Shown: piece after piece, positions 1 to 10,259 of the stretch | Layout: every line of letters starts with the position of its first letter | Position numbering within the stretch: position 1 is the stretch's first letter | DNA from: Knufia peltigerae | Taxonomy: Eukaryota; Ascomycota; Eurotiomycetes; Chaetothyriales; Trichomeriaceae | Assembly (NCBI GenBank): GCA_030247855.1 | Contig: JAPDRN010000005.1 | Location: 62,001-126,000 of the forward strand | Length of the DNA: 64,000 nt | Direction: 5' to 3' | The notes under the pieces: model-generated | The model's database searches: none | The model's input: the letters and a program-made list of their open reading frames with translations, nothing else | Told to the model about the DNA's origin: nothing | Program-made: the position numbers and the translations under genes

Positions 1-471
1 GGCGGAAGGGAAGACCCAGCAGCCTTGGCTAACATCGCTTTGATAAACTTAAAGTTGAACGTGTGAATCACCTGTTGCAGCAGGTGTTGCCTTTTTTCTC
101 AATCTCTGGGAAACATAGAAGAGTCGCAAGGTGAGGTGCATGAGTAAAGACACGAGCAAAAGCGAGGCAAGGAGGACCTACCAAAAATCCCTTGTACTGT
201 TTCGTATTTACGCTAATATAAATAAGGAAATCTGGACTGCGCCAAGGGGCTTATCGTTAAGCAGTAACATTCAATAACTCAGCTAAACCTCTCAATGCAT
301 TTATGTTCAAAGTCCTCTCTAAACAATCATTGTGTGATCGAAGTTTTTGCCACTGGTCCCCCAGCCTGCGGCCTTCACTTTGCTGGAACTAACAGACGAG
401 ACGAAGCTGAATTTGTCCTCACTCGCTTCACCAACGAACCTAACAACGCACCTAGACGTCCCAAACTATCC
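1..471. other. Left edge, no gene recognised
   Basis: No coding pattern is recognised here. An in-frame ATG at 295 would extend the downstream kinase-like frame by 59 residues, but that extension shows no domain character and is treated as leader sequence. Confidence 0.4.
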
Positions 472-1260
472 ATGACACCGGACATCGCAAACTTTGTGTA
501 TCTGGACGGCAGAATTGTGAAAGAAGAGGTTATTGGAGTGGGTGGTGCAGGAATTGTCGTTAATCGAGGAGGGTACGCTTTTAAAATTCCACGGATATCG
601 AAGTTGGTCGAAATTGATGGAGTGCCTGTTCATGACAGAATATTGAACCATAATGAAGACAGCTACAACGAGCTCGCCGTTGCCGTCACGTCTTTCAGGC
701 ACGAGAAAGCCATCTACAAAAGGCTAGGCGACCATCCTGGGATCATCCGCTGCTACAACGTCGATTCCGAAGAACCCTCGATCCAGATGGAGTTGATGAA
801 TGGCGACCTGCGGCAGTACTTGAGCGACTTCAGGCCAGAAAGAACTGTCCAGCTCTCCTGGTTCATTCCGTTAGCGCGTGCCATGGCCTTCGCACATACT
901 AAAGGTGTCATTCTCTGTGACCTCCGGCTGGATAATATCGTGTATGATGATAAGCTCATTGACTTCTCTGAATCTTCTCTAATGCACCCCGAATGGGACC
1001 TCAAAGGCTGCGACAAATATGGGTTTTCTATTCTGACCGACATTGGGCAATTTGGGGCAGTGATGTTTGAGATCACAACTGGTCAACGTTGTTCGTTTGA
1101 CATCTATGAAGAATGGCAGGAAGTTGGTGATCGTCGGTCGTTTTTTCTGACGCTCAGAGGCCTTCTCCGCGGAGTACTTCGCCAACCTGTCTTTCCAAGC
1201 CCAGACTCAATGCTATTCTCAGTTGCTCCTTTTGTAGCCCAGTCTAGGCGCTCATTGTAA
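472..1260 (+). CDS. Protein-kinase-like protein, C-terminus replaced by a repeat
   Basis: This 262-residue frame resembles small fungal protein-kinase-like proteins. Visible are a glycine-rich loop (GVGGAGIV) followed by an FKIP lysine, and a catalytic-loop equivalent CDLRLDNIV that keeps the Asp and Asn but has LCD in place of HRD. The magnesium motif is DFS rather than DFG, so activity may be weak or lost. The ATG at 472 is preferred because the kinase-like sequence starts just after it. The last roughly 25 residues and the stop codon lie inside a dispersed repeat that recurs at 9543-9873, so the original C-lobe end has been overwritten. It may be a recently truncated gene rather than a functional kinase. 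The family call is reasonable; the substrate is unknown. Confidence 0.5.
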   Translation: MTPDIANFVYLDGRIVKEEVIGVGGAGIVVNRGGYAFKIPRISKLVEIDGVPVHDRILNHNEDSYNELAVAVTSFRHEKAIYKRLGDHPGIIRCYNVDSEEPSIQMELMNGDLRQYLSDFRPERTVQLSWFIPLARAMAFAHTKGVILCDLRLDNIVYDDKLIDFSESSLMHPEWDLKGCDKYGFSILTDIGQFGAVMFEITTGQRCSFDIYEEWQEVGDRRSFFLTLRGLLRGVLRQPVFPSPDSMLFSVAPFVAQSRRSL

Positions 1261-1507
1261 AAATACTTCTCAGACCTATTTTACGGGCGCTTGATTGAGG
1301 AATCTCACCACGCCTAGCATTCATCACCCCGAGGTCTCGTGCCGCGGCGAGAAATGCCTCATCTAGACTGAGGATTTACGCTCTTTTTTACGGACACCGT
1401 GTAAAAATAGGTAGAGACCAGTCTCATGAACATCGAGGTCAGACTCAACGATACATCATATTGGATCCCTGACAATCATATTGCCTAGGAGGTTACGCTC
1501 CGTTTAA
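1183..1507 (+). repeat. Dispersed repeat family A, copy 1
   Basis: This stretch aligns by eye along its length with 9543-9873 (same strand) and, inverted, with 19155-19380 and 24360-24440. Shared blocks include GCTCCTTTT, GACCTATTT, GCCTAGCATTC, CATCGAGG and the CCGTTTAACA-like end. The copies are clearly diverged. No open frame or terminal repeat is visible, so the element class is unknown. Confidence 0.7.
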
Positions 1508-2900
1508 CACTTGATCTCGCAATATGAGCCCACTAAGATACGTTCCTTCTCTTTCAAACTGTTCAGTTGAGTGCCGTCTATTGTCCAGCAAGTAGCAAGA
1601 TGTTTCTTTTCTGAATTCGAAAGGCACGCATGAAGGGGCGCAGGCACTCTGCCAGCTGTGTAGGAATTTCGTAGCAAGGGTTCAAAGCCGAAATCGAGAA
1701 GGGTGTGATCTTGTTCGAAGAGGTGTTGCCAATCTGATTCTGACTGCGAAAGCACCGACTTACTTGTCCGGGGTTGTGGGGCTTTGGGTCGCCAACACGC
1801 AGGAAACGTTCCGCAAACGGCTGCGCGGTCTCCCCAGCGAAACCAGCTTCACTCGCGGCAATAGTCTCACACACAAATCAAGAGAACTGATGGCAACCAG
1901 GTGGGGTTCACCATTTGCTGGCCGAGAGCAAGGATCAAAAGGAATCGGGTGTGTAACGTGGTGGAATGACTATTTGTCTGAGAGGAGAGAACTAGGTCAA
2001 AGTACGTACATAAAACCAGAGAAACCGTGGTCACATGATGCCAAGGCCTCACACGGGGACTAGCAGAGAATGGCGGGGAGGCCCTGGGCGCAGCTAACAC
2101 TAGTGTTTATACTCCGTCCCTTGGGCTAAAATGGGTAATGTACGAGGGGCATTAGAGCCACCAAAGCTAGGCGAGTCACGGGACCAATAATCCCCCGCTG
2201 TTGATATTCAGAGTCACCGGCGCAGTTTCATTTGCGAATCATTCGTTCCCAATCGACGGTGACGATCCGGTTTTGTAACACTGGCGACGCTTGCCACATT
2301 TCGTTCGCTCACGGTGCCTTGAAGCAGTAGCAAAACTGCCCACACCCGACATGCAAACGTCCTGTCGCAGACCCCTCCGTTCCTCGACGGCGCATCCGCG
2401 CCCGGAAAGCCCGAACGACCCTTATTGTCGACAAGTCCCTCTCGAAGCAATTCGAAAACAGCAAGGCCCCCTTCGGCCCATCCTTTTTTGAAAAAGCCCT
2501 AAAATCTCGACAAATTGCACGAGCGGGATGGGGGGCAGTCCCGGCCGTCGGGTGTTTGGACAAAAGTTCTGATGGTAAACCGGTTCAGCTGCGTTTGAGG
2601 CTCGACTTGATCCTTCTAGCCCTTTGAACCTCACGAGCTCGGTTCGTCGAGGGATCTTACAGAGGTGCGCCGGGAATACGGTCAAAATGATTGAAGGCAA
2701 GGGTCAGGAGATATACTGGAAGGGATGCAACGTCACCGTCTACGAGATCGACGAGGGCGGGCGACGACGGACAAAGTCGCCAAAATGGATGCCGAACGGG
2801 CAAGGAAAAAGGCGTTGTGTGGCACCCAGCTGTACGTTCACCAATGGAAAGTGGAAGGAAGGACAGAGAAGGTCGAGCAGAGAGAGTATGCATTGAACAT
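1508..2900. other. Gene-poor stretch
   Basis: Only short unconvincing frames are present. An ATG-started frame at 2687-2896 is purine-rich and lacks a recognisable domain. I see no RNA gene or repeat. Confidence 0.4.
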
Positions 2901-3933
2901 TTACATGTACATCTTATTCTGTAGCTGAAGACTACGCTCGAGTCCCAGGGACAAATTGATGAAGGCGCCCCCTTTGGTGAATATCATCGAGACACACTCC
3001 GTGGCATGCTTCCCTTCGGCGATTTCTCTCACGTGGACGGGGCAATCCCTGATGGCGCCGTAGATTTCGGTCCCCAAAACCCGAGCGATTCTCTCGTCAC
3101 CGATCCCTTTCAAGGTGGCTTCGGAGTTGGGTGTGATCAACGTCGTGCCTTGTTCGAGGACGACGTGCAGTACCTGTCCGACCCACTTCACCTTCGCCCC
3201 GAACAGTGCCATGGCGAGTCGTTCCACGTGCGGCTCGCAGATGTCTAGGCTCATGAGGCATTGGACCGGGCCCCCCCAGAGCGGGAAAGCCATGGTCACG
3301 GCGGCCCTCGAACCCTCCTCGACCCTCCTGACGGCGTCACACAGGTCGTCGCCGAAGACCTTGGCGACCCCGTGGATTGTGGCATTTTCGACCACCCGCT
3401 GTTGCGCCGCACTCGGAAGGTCGGGGTCGGTCGAGATGGAGCCGTGTGACTGTCCATCCGACGGCGAACGGACAGAAGAATCTTGGGCACCGAGTGAATG
3501 TCTCAGATCTGCTTCCGGTGGTGAATAAGGCAGTAAAAAAGTCGACGGGGAACTGGGGAAGAGCCATACCATCCACCGAGCGCGGTATGCCGCACCGAAT
3601 CGCCAAATCGTTGATGCCGGAAGGAATCTCCCCGGCCCGAATGTGATTGCGGAGATCGTCTCGTTCACAATCTCTCAGTTCCGTCATGCGGATCTGACCG
3701 AACGCGGAGGCGCAGAGGAGAACCGCCCCGGGACCTGCGCGGGTGAGAACCCCGTGGAGGAATGATTTGTACCTCCGGCGCCTTTGGGTGCTTTGGGCGC
3801 TCTTCAATATGGCCGCCGCATCCGTGATGCGTCGAATCTGTACAGTTTCCAGTCTCTTACTCTGATCCATTTTTTTGGCGATATCAAGAAGTACCTCCCA
3901 GGCTTGAGCCGAATCGAAGTCTGTTGATGCCAT
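2901..3933 (-). CDS. Hypothetical protein, two exons
   Basis: I do not recognise the family. The model joins 3933-3570 and 3508-2901 across a 61-bp intron (GTATGG donor, GAAGCAG acceptor). This intron shifts frame exactly as needed and joins SVD to LRHSL, giving 323 residues. The N-terminal part is helical and basic (KRLETVQIRRITDAA, then QRRRR) and is followed by hydrophobic patches. The C-terminal half has alternating strand-like and helix-like stretches and a cysteine-rich patch (LWGGPVQCLMSLDIC). There is no signal peptide, membrane bundle or nuclease motif. A CT-rich leader lies upstream of the ATG, as in many fungal genes. The gene is divergent from the gene at 5000. An alternative 79-bp intron (3490-3412) would also restore frame but has a poorer donor. 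Confidence 0.55.
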
Positions 3934-4040
3934 TCTGCAAGCACGACGTCGGAATCCAGAGGGATGAGAGATGGAATGAGGAGATGTGATGAGGAGATGG
4001 AATGGGAAGATGGAATGGGAAGATGGGATGGGGAAAGACT
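3934..4040 (-). promoter_or_regulatory. CT-rich 5' leader / core promoter
   Basis: On the coding strand of the gene starting at 3933 this interval is a run of imperfect CCATTCCATCTTC-like units. Such pyrimidine tracts are common just upstream of filamentous fungal start codons. A promoter role is inferred from position and composition only. Confidence 0.4.
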
Positions 4041-4860
4041 TGGCCTTCTGTAGTCGACGCTCACAGTGAATGGAAGCCGAAAGTTTCTTCGTTGAAGGTT
4101 CACTCCATCATCGGACAGGCTACGTGAACAATTAGGCTTCACAGGTTCTGACCAACAATACCCAATGCTTTTTCTGGTGACGGGCGTAAAGTGTCGCTGG
4201 ACCATGTGACCTCACGTGACCCGGCCCCCCCGGACAGACAGTTTAGCTTCTACTGTATAGAGCCTAGCCAAGGGCCCCCTTTGGTCCCACCCAGGACTCT
4301 ACTGTACACGGGCCACTATGAGTAAGCGTCCCCGCGGCCAGATATCCGATCCGCGATCGACGTACAAGTGTGATTTTAGTGTGAAGCAACCGGAGTATGA
4401 AGCTCGGAGATCGGAGGGAGATTCTCCCCGTGACCAGCAAACCTATAATTCCCTCCCACCAGCAGTAGAACGGATAGTGTCTCCCTGCCACCACCATCCG
4501 CCAAGTCACTGACTCGGCAATCTTGACATTTGATTGATCATACCATATCACTCATCCTAGTTATCTCGTGGCACGAGCAGGATGAGTGTGTGCTACTTCA
4601 GAGCCAGCGGTTGTCGGAGTCACGTGCCTTGTCTAATCACGTGATGGACGCTTGCGGTCCAAGTCCTTTGTTTGCTCCCTGGCCGCGTGCGGTTATGGCT
4701 GTGTGCGGTCTCCTTTCATTTTCTCTCCCTTCAAATATCCATTCCATTGACATACCATCCCGATGGACTCATTCCGAGGCGACGAACGCGGCGACAATGG
4801 CGGCTTCTATACTCCAGCATCATCACGTGGCTCAAGCTTCGGCCCTCCACTCCATGGCCC
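4041..4860. other. Divergent intergenic region
   Basis: This lies between the minus-strand gene starting at 3933 and the plus-strand gene at 5000. It contains a palindromic CACGTG core at about 4212, more TCACGTG-like sites near 4620-4645, and CT-rich tracts. No RNA gene or convincing frame is seen. Confidence 0.4.
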
Positions 4861-4861
4861 T

Positions 4862-4875
4862 ACAAATATATATAG
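4862..4875 (+). promoter_or_regulatory. TATA-like box for the gene at 5000
   Basis: The run AAATATATATAG lies about 130 bp upstream of the ATG at 5000. It would otherwise be coding sequence if translation began at the earlier in-frame ATG at 4763. Its presence favours the 5000 start. Confidence 0.45.
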
Positions 4876-4999
4876 CACCCTCTCCTCCACGTCTACCAAA
4901 TCCTGTCTCTCTCGATCTCTGTCATCCCATCTGCCTATTTCCTCCAAGACTCTGCAGAAGAAGATCAAGCCCTTGCCAAAAGAAGCCACTTCGACAACC

Positions 5000-6085
5000 A
5001 TGCCACCATTGCTAGCACCGCCCTCCTCGAACGCCATTGACCAAGTCAAGACCCTCATTCAAGATTTCAAGGCCAATAGGCGCAGACCTATTCTAGCCGT
5101 TGATGAAGAAAGAGAATTCGAGATTTCCCTTGAAGATTGGTACAAGCTCCGTGATGAATTCAACCTGAAAGAGGATAGATACTTCTTTGAATGCTCATAC
5201 GACACATCGAAGTCAATTCTTACCATCAAGGGGCCTCCATCCGACGTACATGAGGCTGTGGTCGAATTTCTCGCTCAAAATCTAAATCGAAGCATTTCTC
5301 TCACGGCTCCTGTTAGGGTCAGAACTACCGGTCAAGTCAGTTGCGACGAAGGACAATATATGGGATCGGAGAAGATACCTGATCTGGCAATCTTCGAAAA
5401 GGATTCGAGAAAAAATTGGAAGATCAAGTGGGCTCTCGAAGTTGGCTTTTCTGAGAATTACGAGAAGTTGAAGAGTGATGTAGAATTGCTGTTGAAGGGG
5501 AAAGCTTCCGAGATGATTCAATGTGCTCTGGTGAAAATCGTCGAGACTCCAAAGTATCGATGCCCGATATCGAATGAGGAGGAAATCGACTTACAAGATT
5601 GGAAAGAACCTCGGATGTTCGAGGCAATGGAATGTCACGGTGAAGAATATGGCCCGATGTTCTATCAGGGCCGTCAGTGGGTTGGGGAAATCTCAAACAT
5701 CTTTTGGGAGACGTGGCAACTTGACGTCGAAACGAATGAGGTGAAGCAGGTTGGCAAGCGACATGATATATATCCGCCTTCGGCGACATCTGAGCCTTTC
5801 CCTCCTATCCGACTGGACTGTCTTCTCTCGAACTCTCCAACCACTCAACCACTACTACTTGATTGGACTCTCTTTCAACCGAAGTTACGGGATGTCATGA
5901 CAGCTTTGGTTCTTACTCGATATGAAGATTGGTACAAGGGGCGCCAACAGGAAGAAGGTAGTGACCCAAAGGATCAAGATTATACTGAGGAGGAGGAGAA
6001 GGATGAGGACGAGGACAAGGAGGGTAGAAAGGTAAAGAAGAGACGGCTTAATCCATCACAAGAGAAGAAGATAGATCGGAACTGA
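5000..6085 (+). CDS. Possible PD-(D/E)XK / Uma2-like fold protein with acidic-basic tail
   Basis: This is an intronless 361-residue protein if started at 5000 (context CAACCATGCC), or 440 residues from the ATG at 4763. The earlier start adds only a Ser/Thr/Pro-rich segment that overlaps a TATA-like run. The core carries IPDLAIF, followed about 15 residues later by ALEVGFSENYEKL and then a helical region. A proline-Asp strand followed by a (V/L)EVG strand with a serine nearby recalls restriction-endonuclease-like (Uma2-type) domains found in many fungal hypothetical proteins. The usual ExK lysine is not obvious, so nuclease activity is uncertain. The C-terminus has an acidic stretch (TEEEEKDEDEDKE) followed by a basic cluster (KVKKRR), suggesting nuclear location. 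The fold assignment is inference; the reading frame itself is clear. Confidence 0.6.
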   Translation: MPPLLAPPSSNAIDQVKTLIQDFKANRRRPILAVDEEREFEISLEDWYKLRDEFNLKEDRYFFECSYDTSKSILTIKGPPSDVHEAVVEFLAQNLNRSISLTAPVRVRTTGQVSCDEGQYMGSEKIPDLAIFEKDSRKNWKIKWALEVGFSENYEKLKSDVELLLKGKASEMIQCALVKIVETPKYRCPISNEEEIDLQDWKEPRMFEAMECHGEEYGPMFYQGRQWVGEISNIFWETWQLDVETNEVKQVGKRHDIYPPSATSEPFPPIRLDCLLSNSPTTQPLLLDWTLFQPKLRDVMTALVLTRYEDWYKGRQQEEGSDPKDQDYTEEEEKDEDEDKEGRKVKKRRLNPSQEKKIDRN

Positions 6086-7925
6086 TAGGCGACTCTTCGT
6101 GAGTTCATACAGAGCTTAGTTATTAGATTTCAGTAATCTAAGAGAAATCTTACCTTAATTTAATTAATGTTTCTATGTGTGTGTGTACACCTGCGGCCAT
6201 TGCGAATTCCTTCGACGATGAGGTGGAAAGTCCTGTCGCTCAGTCCTCTTGGGCGCTGCCCATCTTGAAAAGTGGTTGATGTCTATTACAAGGGTGTCGT
6301 ATCTTAAAGTACCTCTCGGCAGCTATAAGCTTTCCCTTATAACTGATGGCCTCGTTCGCATTTTCCTCGCCGCTCATTCGGACAAGCATTCTAACCTTTG
6401 TCTTGCCCTGGCACCCTCTTGCCGTTGTGCGCTAGTGATACGCAGGCCGAAGTTGACCTTCTGCGCTTCTGTTTGTATTTCATCGGCTGTAGCTTTAACT
6501 ACTCCCATGACCGGGACATCTCTAAGGAGAATCGGTACCGTTGTACCCTTAAGGATTATCAGTGGGACTTAGTGTTTGATCCAGTTCAGGTTCGTCGTAA
6601 GCATGGTTATTCTCGAGGCTGGGTAGAATTTTATGTCCTCTCCTTTCTATACTTTGATGGCCATGATTGCGTCCGCAATATTCTTTCCTACTTTTATCTC
6701 GATATCTTGAATGAGCTCCTATTCTCTCTTCTTCATTAGGGGTGTCCATTCGGACTCCCTTCCGATTCTGAACTTGATCCTTAGGATCTCCCTTTCGACC
6801 GGGGAAGTTCCTCGTTTCTGAGGCTTAGTCAGCCTTGAGGTCTTATCGCTCGTCTTCGCAAGGTTGTTATTTTCGAGGTTTCTCTTCCTGTGTGCCTTGC
6901 TCGTCACTGTTGCCTAGCTTTCCTTGCTTCTGTCTTCCTTGCTTTCGCTAAATTTAGGTATCGCTAGGGGTTAGATGAGGGGTGTTGGTGCTTTCCGGCA
7001 GTGGTGCTGCCGTCAACGCCGATGAAGCGCTTTGTGTTGTCTGTTCAGTCAGGCTGGCTTCTAAGGTTGCGATGTTGCGGTGCGAAGAGATTTTCCCCGC
7101 AGGCGTCTTCGGTTTGGTTCCTCTTTCGGGGTCGGTTACTCTTCTCCTTTCCCCTTCCTCTTTTTCTTCTTCTTCTTCCGCCTAACGCGAAAAAATCATT
7201 AGGTCAGTTTCACGTTACCTACGTGTTTTCTCTCTCCTCTCTTCGCTATATATCTCTTCCAGTTGTCGCAGTGGCCCCAGCGCCGCAAGCTTCGCTTCAT
7301 CGTTCTTGCCGGTGCTGAGAACGTACGTCCCGAGCTGCCACGGTAGCTCCGCCATGTCAAACGCGACCACTGTTGCCGAAACCTCGACTGCTGGCCCCAG
7401 GCCCTGCACTATGTGTTGGCTCGCGCGATCTATTGGTCTTGCTGTCGACCTGAGCACCGGACCAGCGGATACCTCAGCTGATTGTGAATGGACAATCTCG
7501 GCCGCAGCTGTGTGTCCTGCTTCCAAGTTCCTCTTGCTTAGATCTTGTCCAGATTCAGAAAGAAAGCGATGACGGGATCGTTAGGGTCGGTAGCGCCCAA
7601 TACCAGTTTTGGTGGCTCTCTTCGTTGGCCGTCTAGGCAGACTCGTGCCACTCGGTCAGGGACAGTGGCTCTTGAAAAGGATCAGCAGAGATAGTTTTTG
7701 GATAAATGAAGCGAGGCGGTCCCCGTGGAGAAATGGTGCAGGCAACTGGATGGAGAGAATTCCTGCGGTGCAATGTGCAAACAACAATCTCCGATATCCG
7801 AACTCCATGCTTCACACTAAAATCGCGTCGTCGATCGTGCACGGATCGGATAGTCGGGCCGCGGGCACGCTCGGACATGACTGCCCCGTATAGCGTCCAG
7901 CAGGGACCAAAGGGGTCCCTGGCTA
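6086..7925. other. Degenerate, pyrimidine-rich stretch
   Basis: No intact gene is visible. The plus strand is markedly C/T-rich (TTCTTCTTCTTC near 7165, repeated CTTGCTT runs near 6900), so the minus strand reads as broken Lys/Arg/Glu-rich frames between about 7530 and 6480. That composition would suit the remains of a gag-like or other mobile-element frame, but I see no catalytic motif and do not assign it. Confidence 0.3.
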
Positions 7926-7928
7926 GGC

Positions 7929-8463
7929 TTACAGTATGGAAAGCCAATGCTTGGGGCGAATCATTCGGACCAGGGGGATTATCGGCGCCAGGAGCAATGT
8001 CCTTAGCGGAGATGCGAACGGCAAAATGACATGAGAAAAATCGTGCGAGAGAATTCGCCTCACCTGGGAACCAAGAATGACATCGCCACCGACAACGAGC
8101 GTTGTTAGGCCTTGAATGATGAAAATCATGCCCAGCCAGCTTTCCCACCAACCCTTGGACAGATATCTCATGAGAACCTCCTCATCCCTCCTTGACGACT
8201 CTCTGTTCAACTTCCTGCGCTTCGGCTTCGCGTACAGTGCCGTCTCCGAACTCGCGTTTAGCTTGTTCTGTTACTGGTCGTTTCGACCCGGTACCGTGTC
8301 CTCCAGTCCCGACGCAGTCGTCAAACGCGAAATCATCGCCGAATAGCTTGACAAATTTCTTCGAGGGCTGAGCCCTTTGTCCATCTGCGCAAGATTCAGG
8401 CGTTGATAGGAACATGTCTGAAGGCGAGATACGGTGTTGGAAGACCACTCGCGGATAAAACAT
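7929..8463 (-). other. Possible broken membrane-protein fragment
   Basis: Two overlapping minus-strand frames join a charged segment (8463-8182) to a hydrophobic one (8210-7929) that contains GWWESWLGMIFIIQG and looks like a membrane helix. They differ by one base in phase and no good intron bridges them. It could be a decayed transporter fragment or chance. Confidence 0.15.
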
Positions 8464-9542
8464 GAAGAACGAACGCCACCGGCAGCATCACAGACCACAA
8501 AGACAGCATGATACTTCCACTTTGTCTACATTTCAAGACTCGGCCTTGATTCATCAACGATCAAAACCGAGACTTCCGGCCTCTGCAGATACAGTCCTGG
8601 TCCTGTAAGACACAACGTACTGTAAATGCTTCCGCTTGGGTCTACTCACCTCTCGATGCTGGTGAGAGGACCGTAATGGATCTCATGTTGTCGACTTTTG
8701 CATTTAAGTACTGTCACTGAGCATTCAGCCCTACCAGGCATCGGAATAATAGAAATGATGATGACAATACGTAGTGGCACTGTGTCATATCAAACCTGGT
8801 ATGCTAGGTAATGAGTAAAGAGACCCAATCGAATGGTAAAATGCAGTCATGTGCTGGTAATTGCTGGCCTCGGGTACCGAGTTCTCCATATCCGACGTAC
8901 TGTTGACTTCCTCGAAACGAAATTGTGAGTATTGTCCGCATCGAGGTCGCGTACGCCCTGATGTCGACTTCGGTAAGCTCCTTGCTCTAGGACGCATGGA
9001 CCGCGATTCTCCTTCACCATCTTCTCCAGCTTGTTCACCACGCCAAGAACGCGGGATCCACGTTCTTGCCGTACTTTGTCTTGGTTTTTTGCGAACCCGG
9101 CTTTGTACACGCCCGTGTTCAGGTAGATCTGCATCAATTCAATCTATTGACGTCGTCAGTCGAGAGAGAGAGCGTCCGTGTGTACTTGGAGTCTTGCAAA
9201 GTGTGGCACAATCGAATTCTGGCGAAACGTTTCCTTTGTTGTGTTTGAGGGCAACGCCCCCGGAAGTCATGACGCACAAGGCTGCGCGAGGCTGTGGACG
9301 TCACGGAGTGACTGAGTACTAATCAAGGAACCTAGGTTATCAGCGACTCCATGGGTGCAACCTCCGTGGTGATTTTCCAACCTGATATCCAGTCAAACCA
9401 TTCCGACACTCCACCAGTTGCCATTACAAGACATGGCGGCGATGGTTTTGTCGACAGCCCCCTCCCTCCCTTCTGCGATGCCCCGACGGGCTTCTAACTA
9501 CCCAGCTTTCATTTCCACACCAACATCCCGAGAGGTATCACT
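8464..9542. other. Gene-poor stretch
   Basis: I find no supported gene. Short frames on both strands start mostly without ATG and show no domain. Confidence 0.4.
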
Positions 9543-9873
9543 AAACGGTCTTTACAAGTCGAGACCTAGTACTAGGCTCAAGCCGCTCCTTTTACAGCCC
9601 CGTCTAGACACTATTTCCAAAAATTCTCCCCGGACCTATTTCACAGGCGCTCGTTTGAAGCGACTCACGACGCCTAGCATTCGCCTCCCAAGAGCTGCAT
9701 ATCGCGACGAGAGAAACCTTAACTTGAGGAAAAGTTTTCACTCCTACTACGGAGTACTATATGATGTATAATGAACAGAAAATAGCCTCCCTAGTCATCG
9801 AGGCTTGACTCGACAGTACATCGTTTTGGACCTCTGACAATCAAGTTTCCTAGAGATTGCATTCCGTTAACAT
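9543..9873 (+). repeat. Dispersed repeat family A, copy 2
   Basis: This is the second direct-orientation copy of the repeat at 1183-1507, starting near AAACGGTCTTTACAAG and ending near CCGTTAACA. Identity is moderate with many transitions. An open frame crosses it but is not conserved in the other copies. Confidence 0.7.
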
Positions 9874-10259
9874 GAAACTACTCAGGATCACTCACTACTC
9901 AAGGTCGTTCAGCAAACCTCAGTGATTGCACAGCGACAGCCCAGGATGGCTTCGTCATAACTCTAGTCAAATGGCGAGATGCTCAGGTCTGGGAGCGGAA
10001 ATGAACTTTGGAGGTCGAGATTCGCCGCACTGAGGATATTGGCACAGGTAAAGTGACCCGACCCATATCCGAGATCTGTATGATAAACTGCCCTATGCTT
10101 CTTCCGAGGTGGTGCGACAGGAGGGTTCTCAGTACTTATCGCTTCGAATGGACCCCTGGATTGGTTCGGCCTGTCTAGCACTATCGGTCTCCCATATCCA
10201 ATAATGTCTTCGAGCTCTCGTTGGGTGTGATCTGGGAAAGGGTCCCCTGGATCGAACGA
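9874..10259. other. Region downstream of the FHA-kinase pseudogene
   Basis: Short minus-strand frames here (for example 10181-9963) could be further shifted remains of the kinase C-terminal tail. Nothing can be assigned. Confidence 0.3.

Noticed and set aside
2687..2896. Plus-strand 70-residue frame next to the 2.9-kb gene
   Set aside because: Purine-rich low-complexity sequence without homology clues; three overlapping frames are equally open.
3412..3490. Alternative 79-bp intron in the 2.9-3.9 kb gene
   Set aside because: It restores frame but uses a weak GTGCCC donor; the 61-bp intron at 3509-3569 has better motifs.
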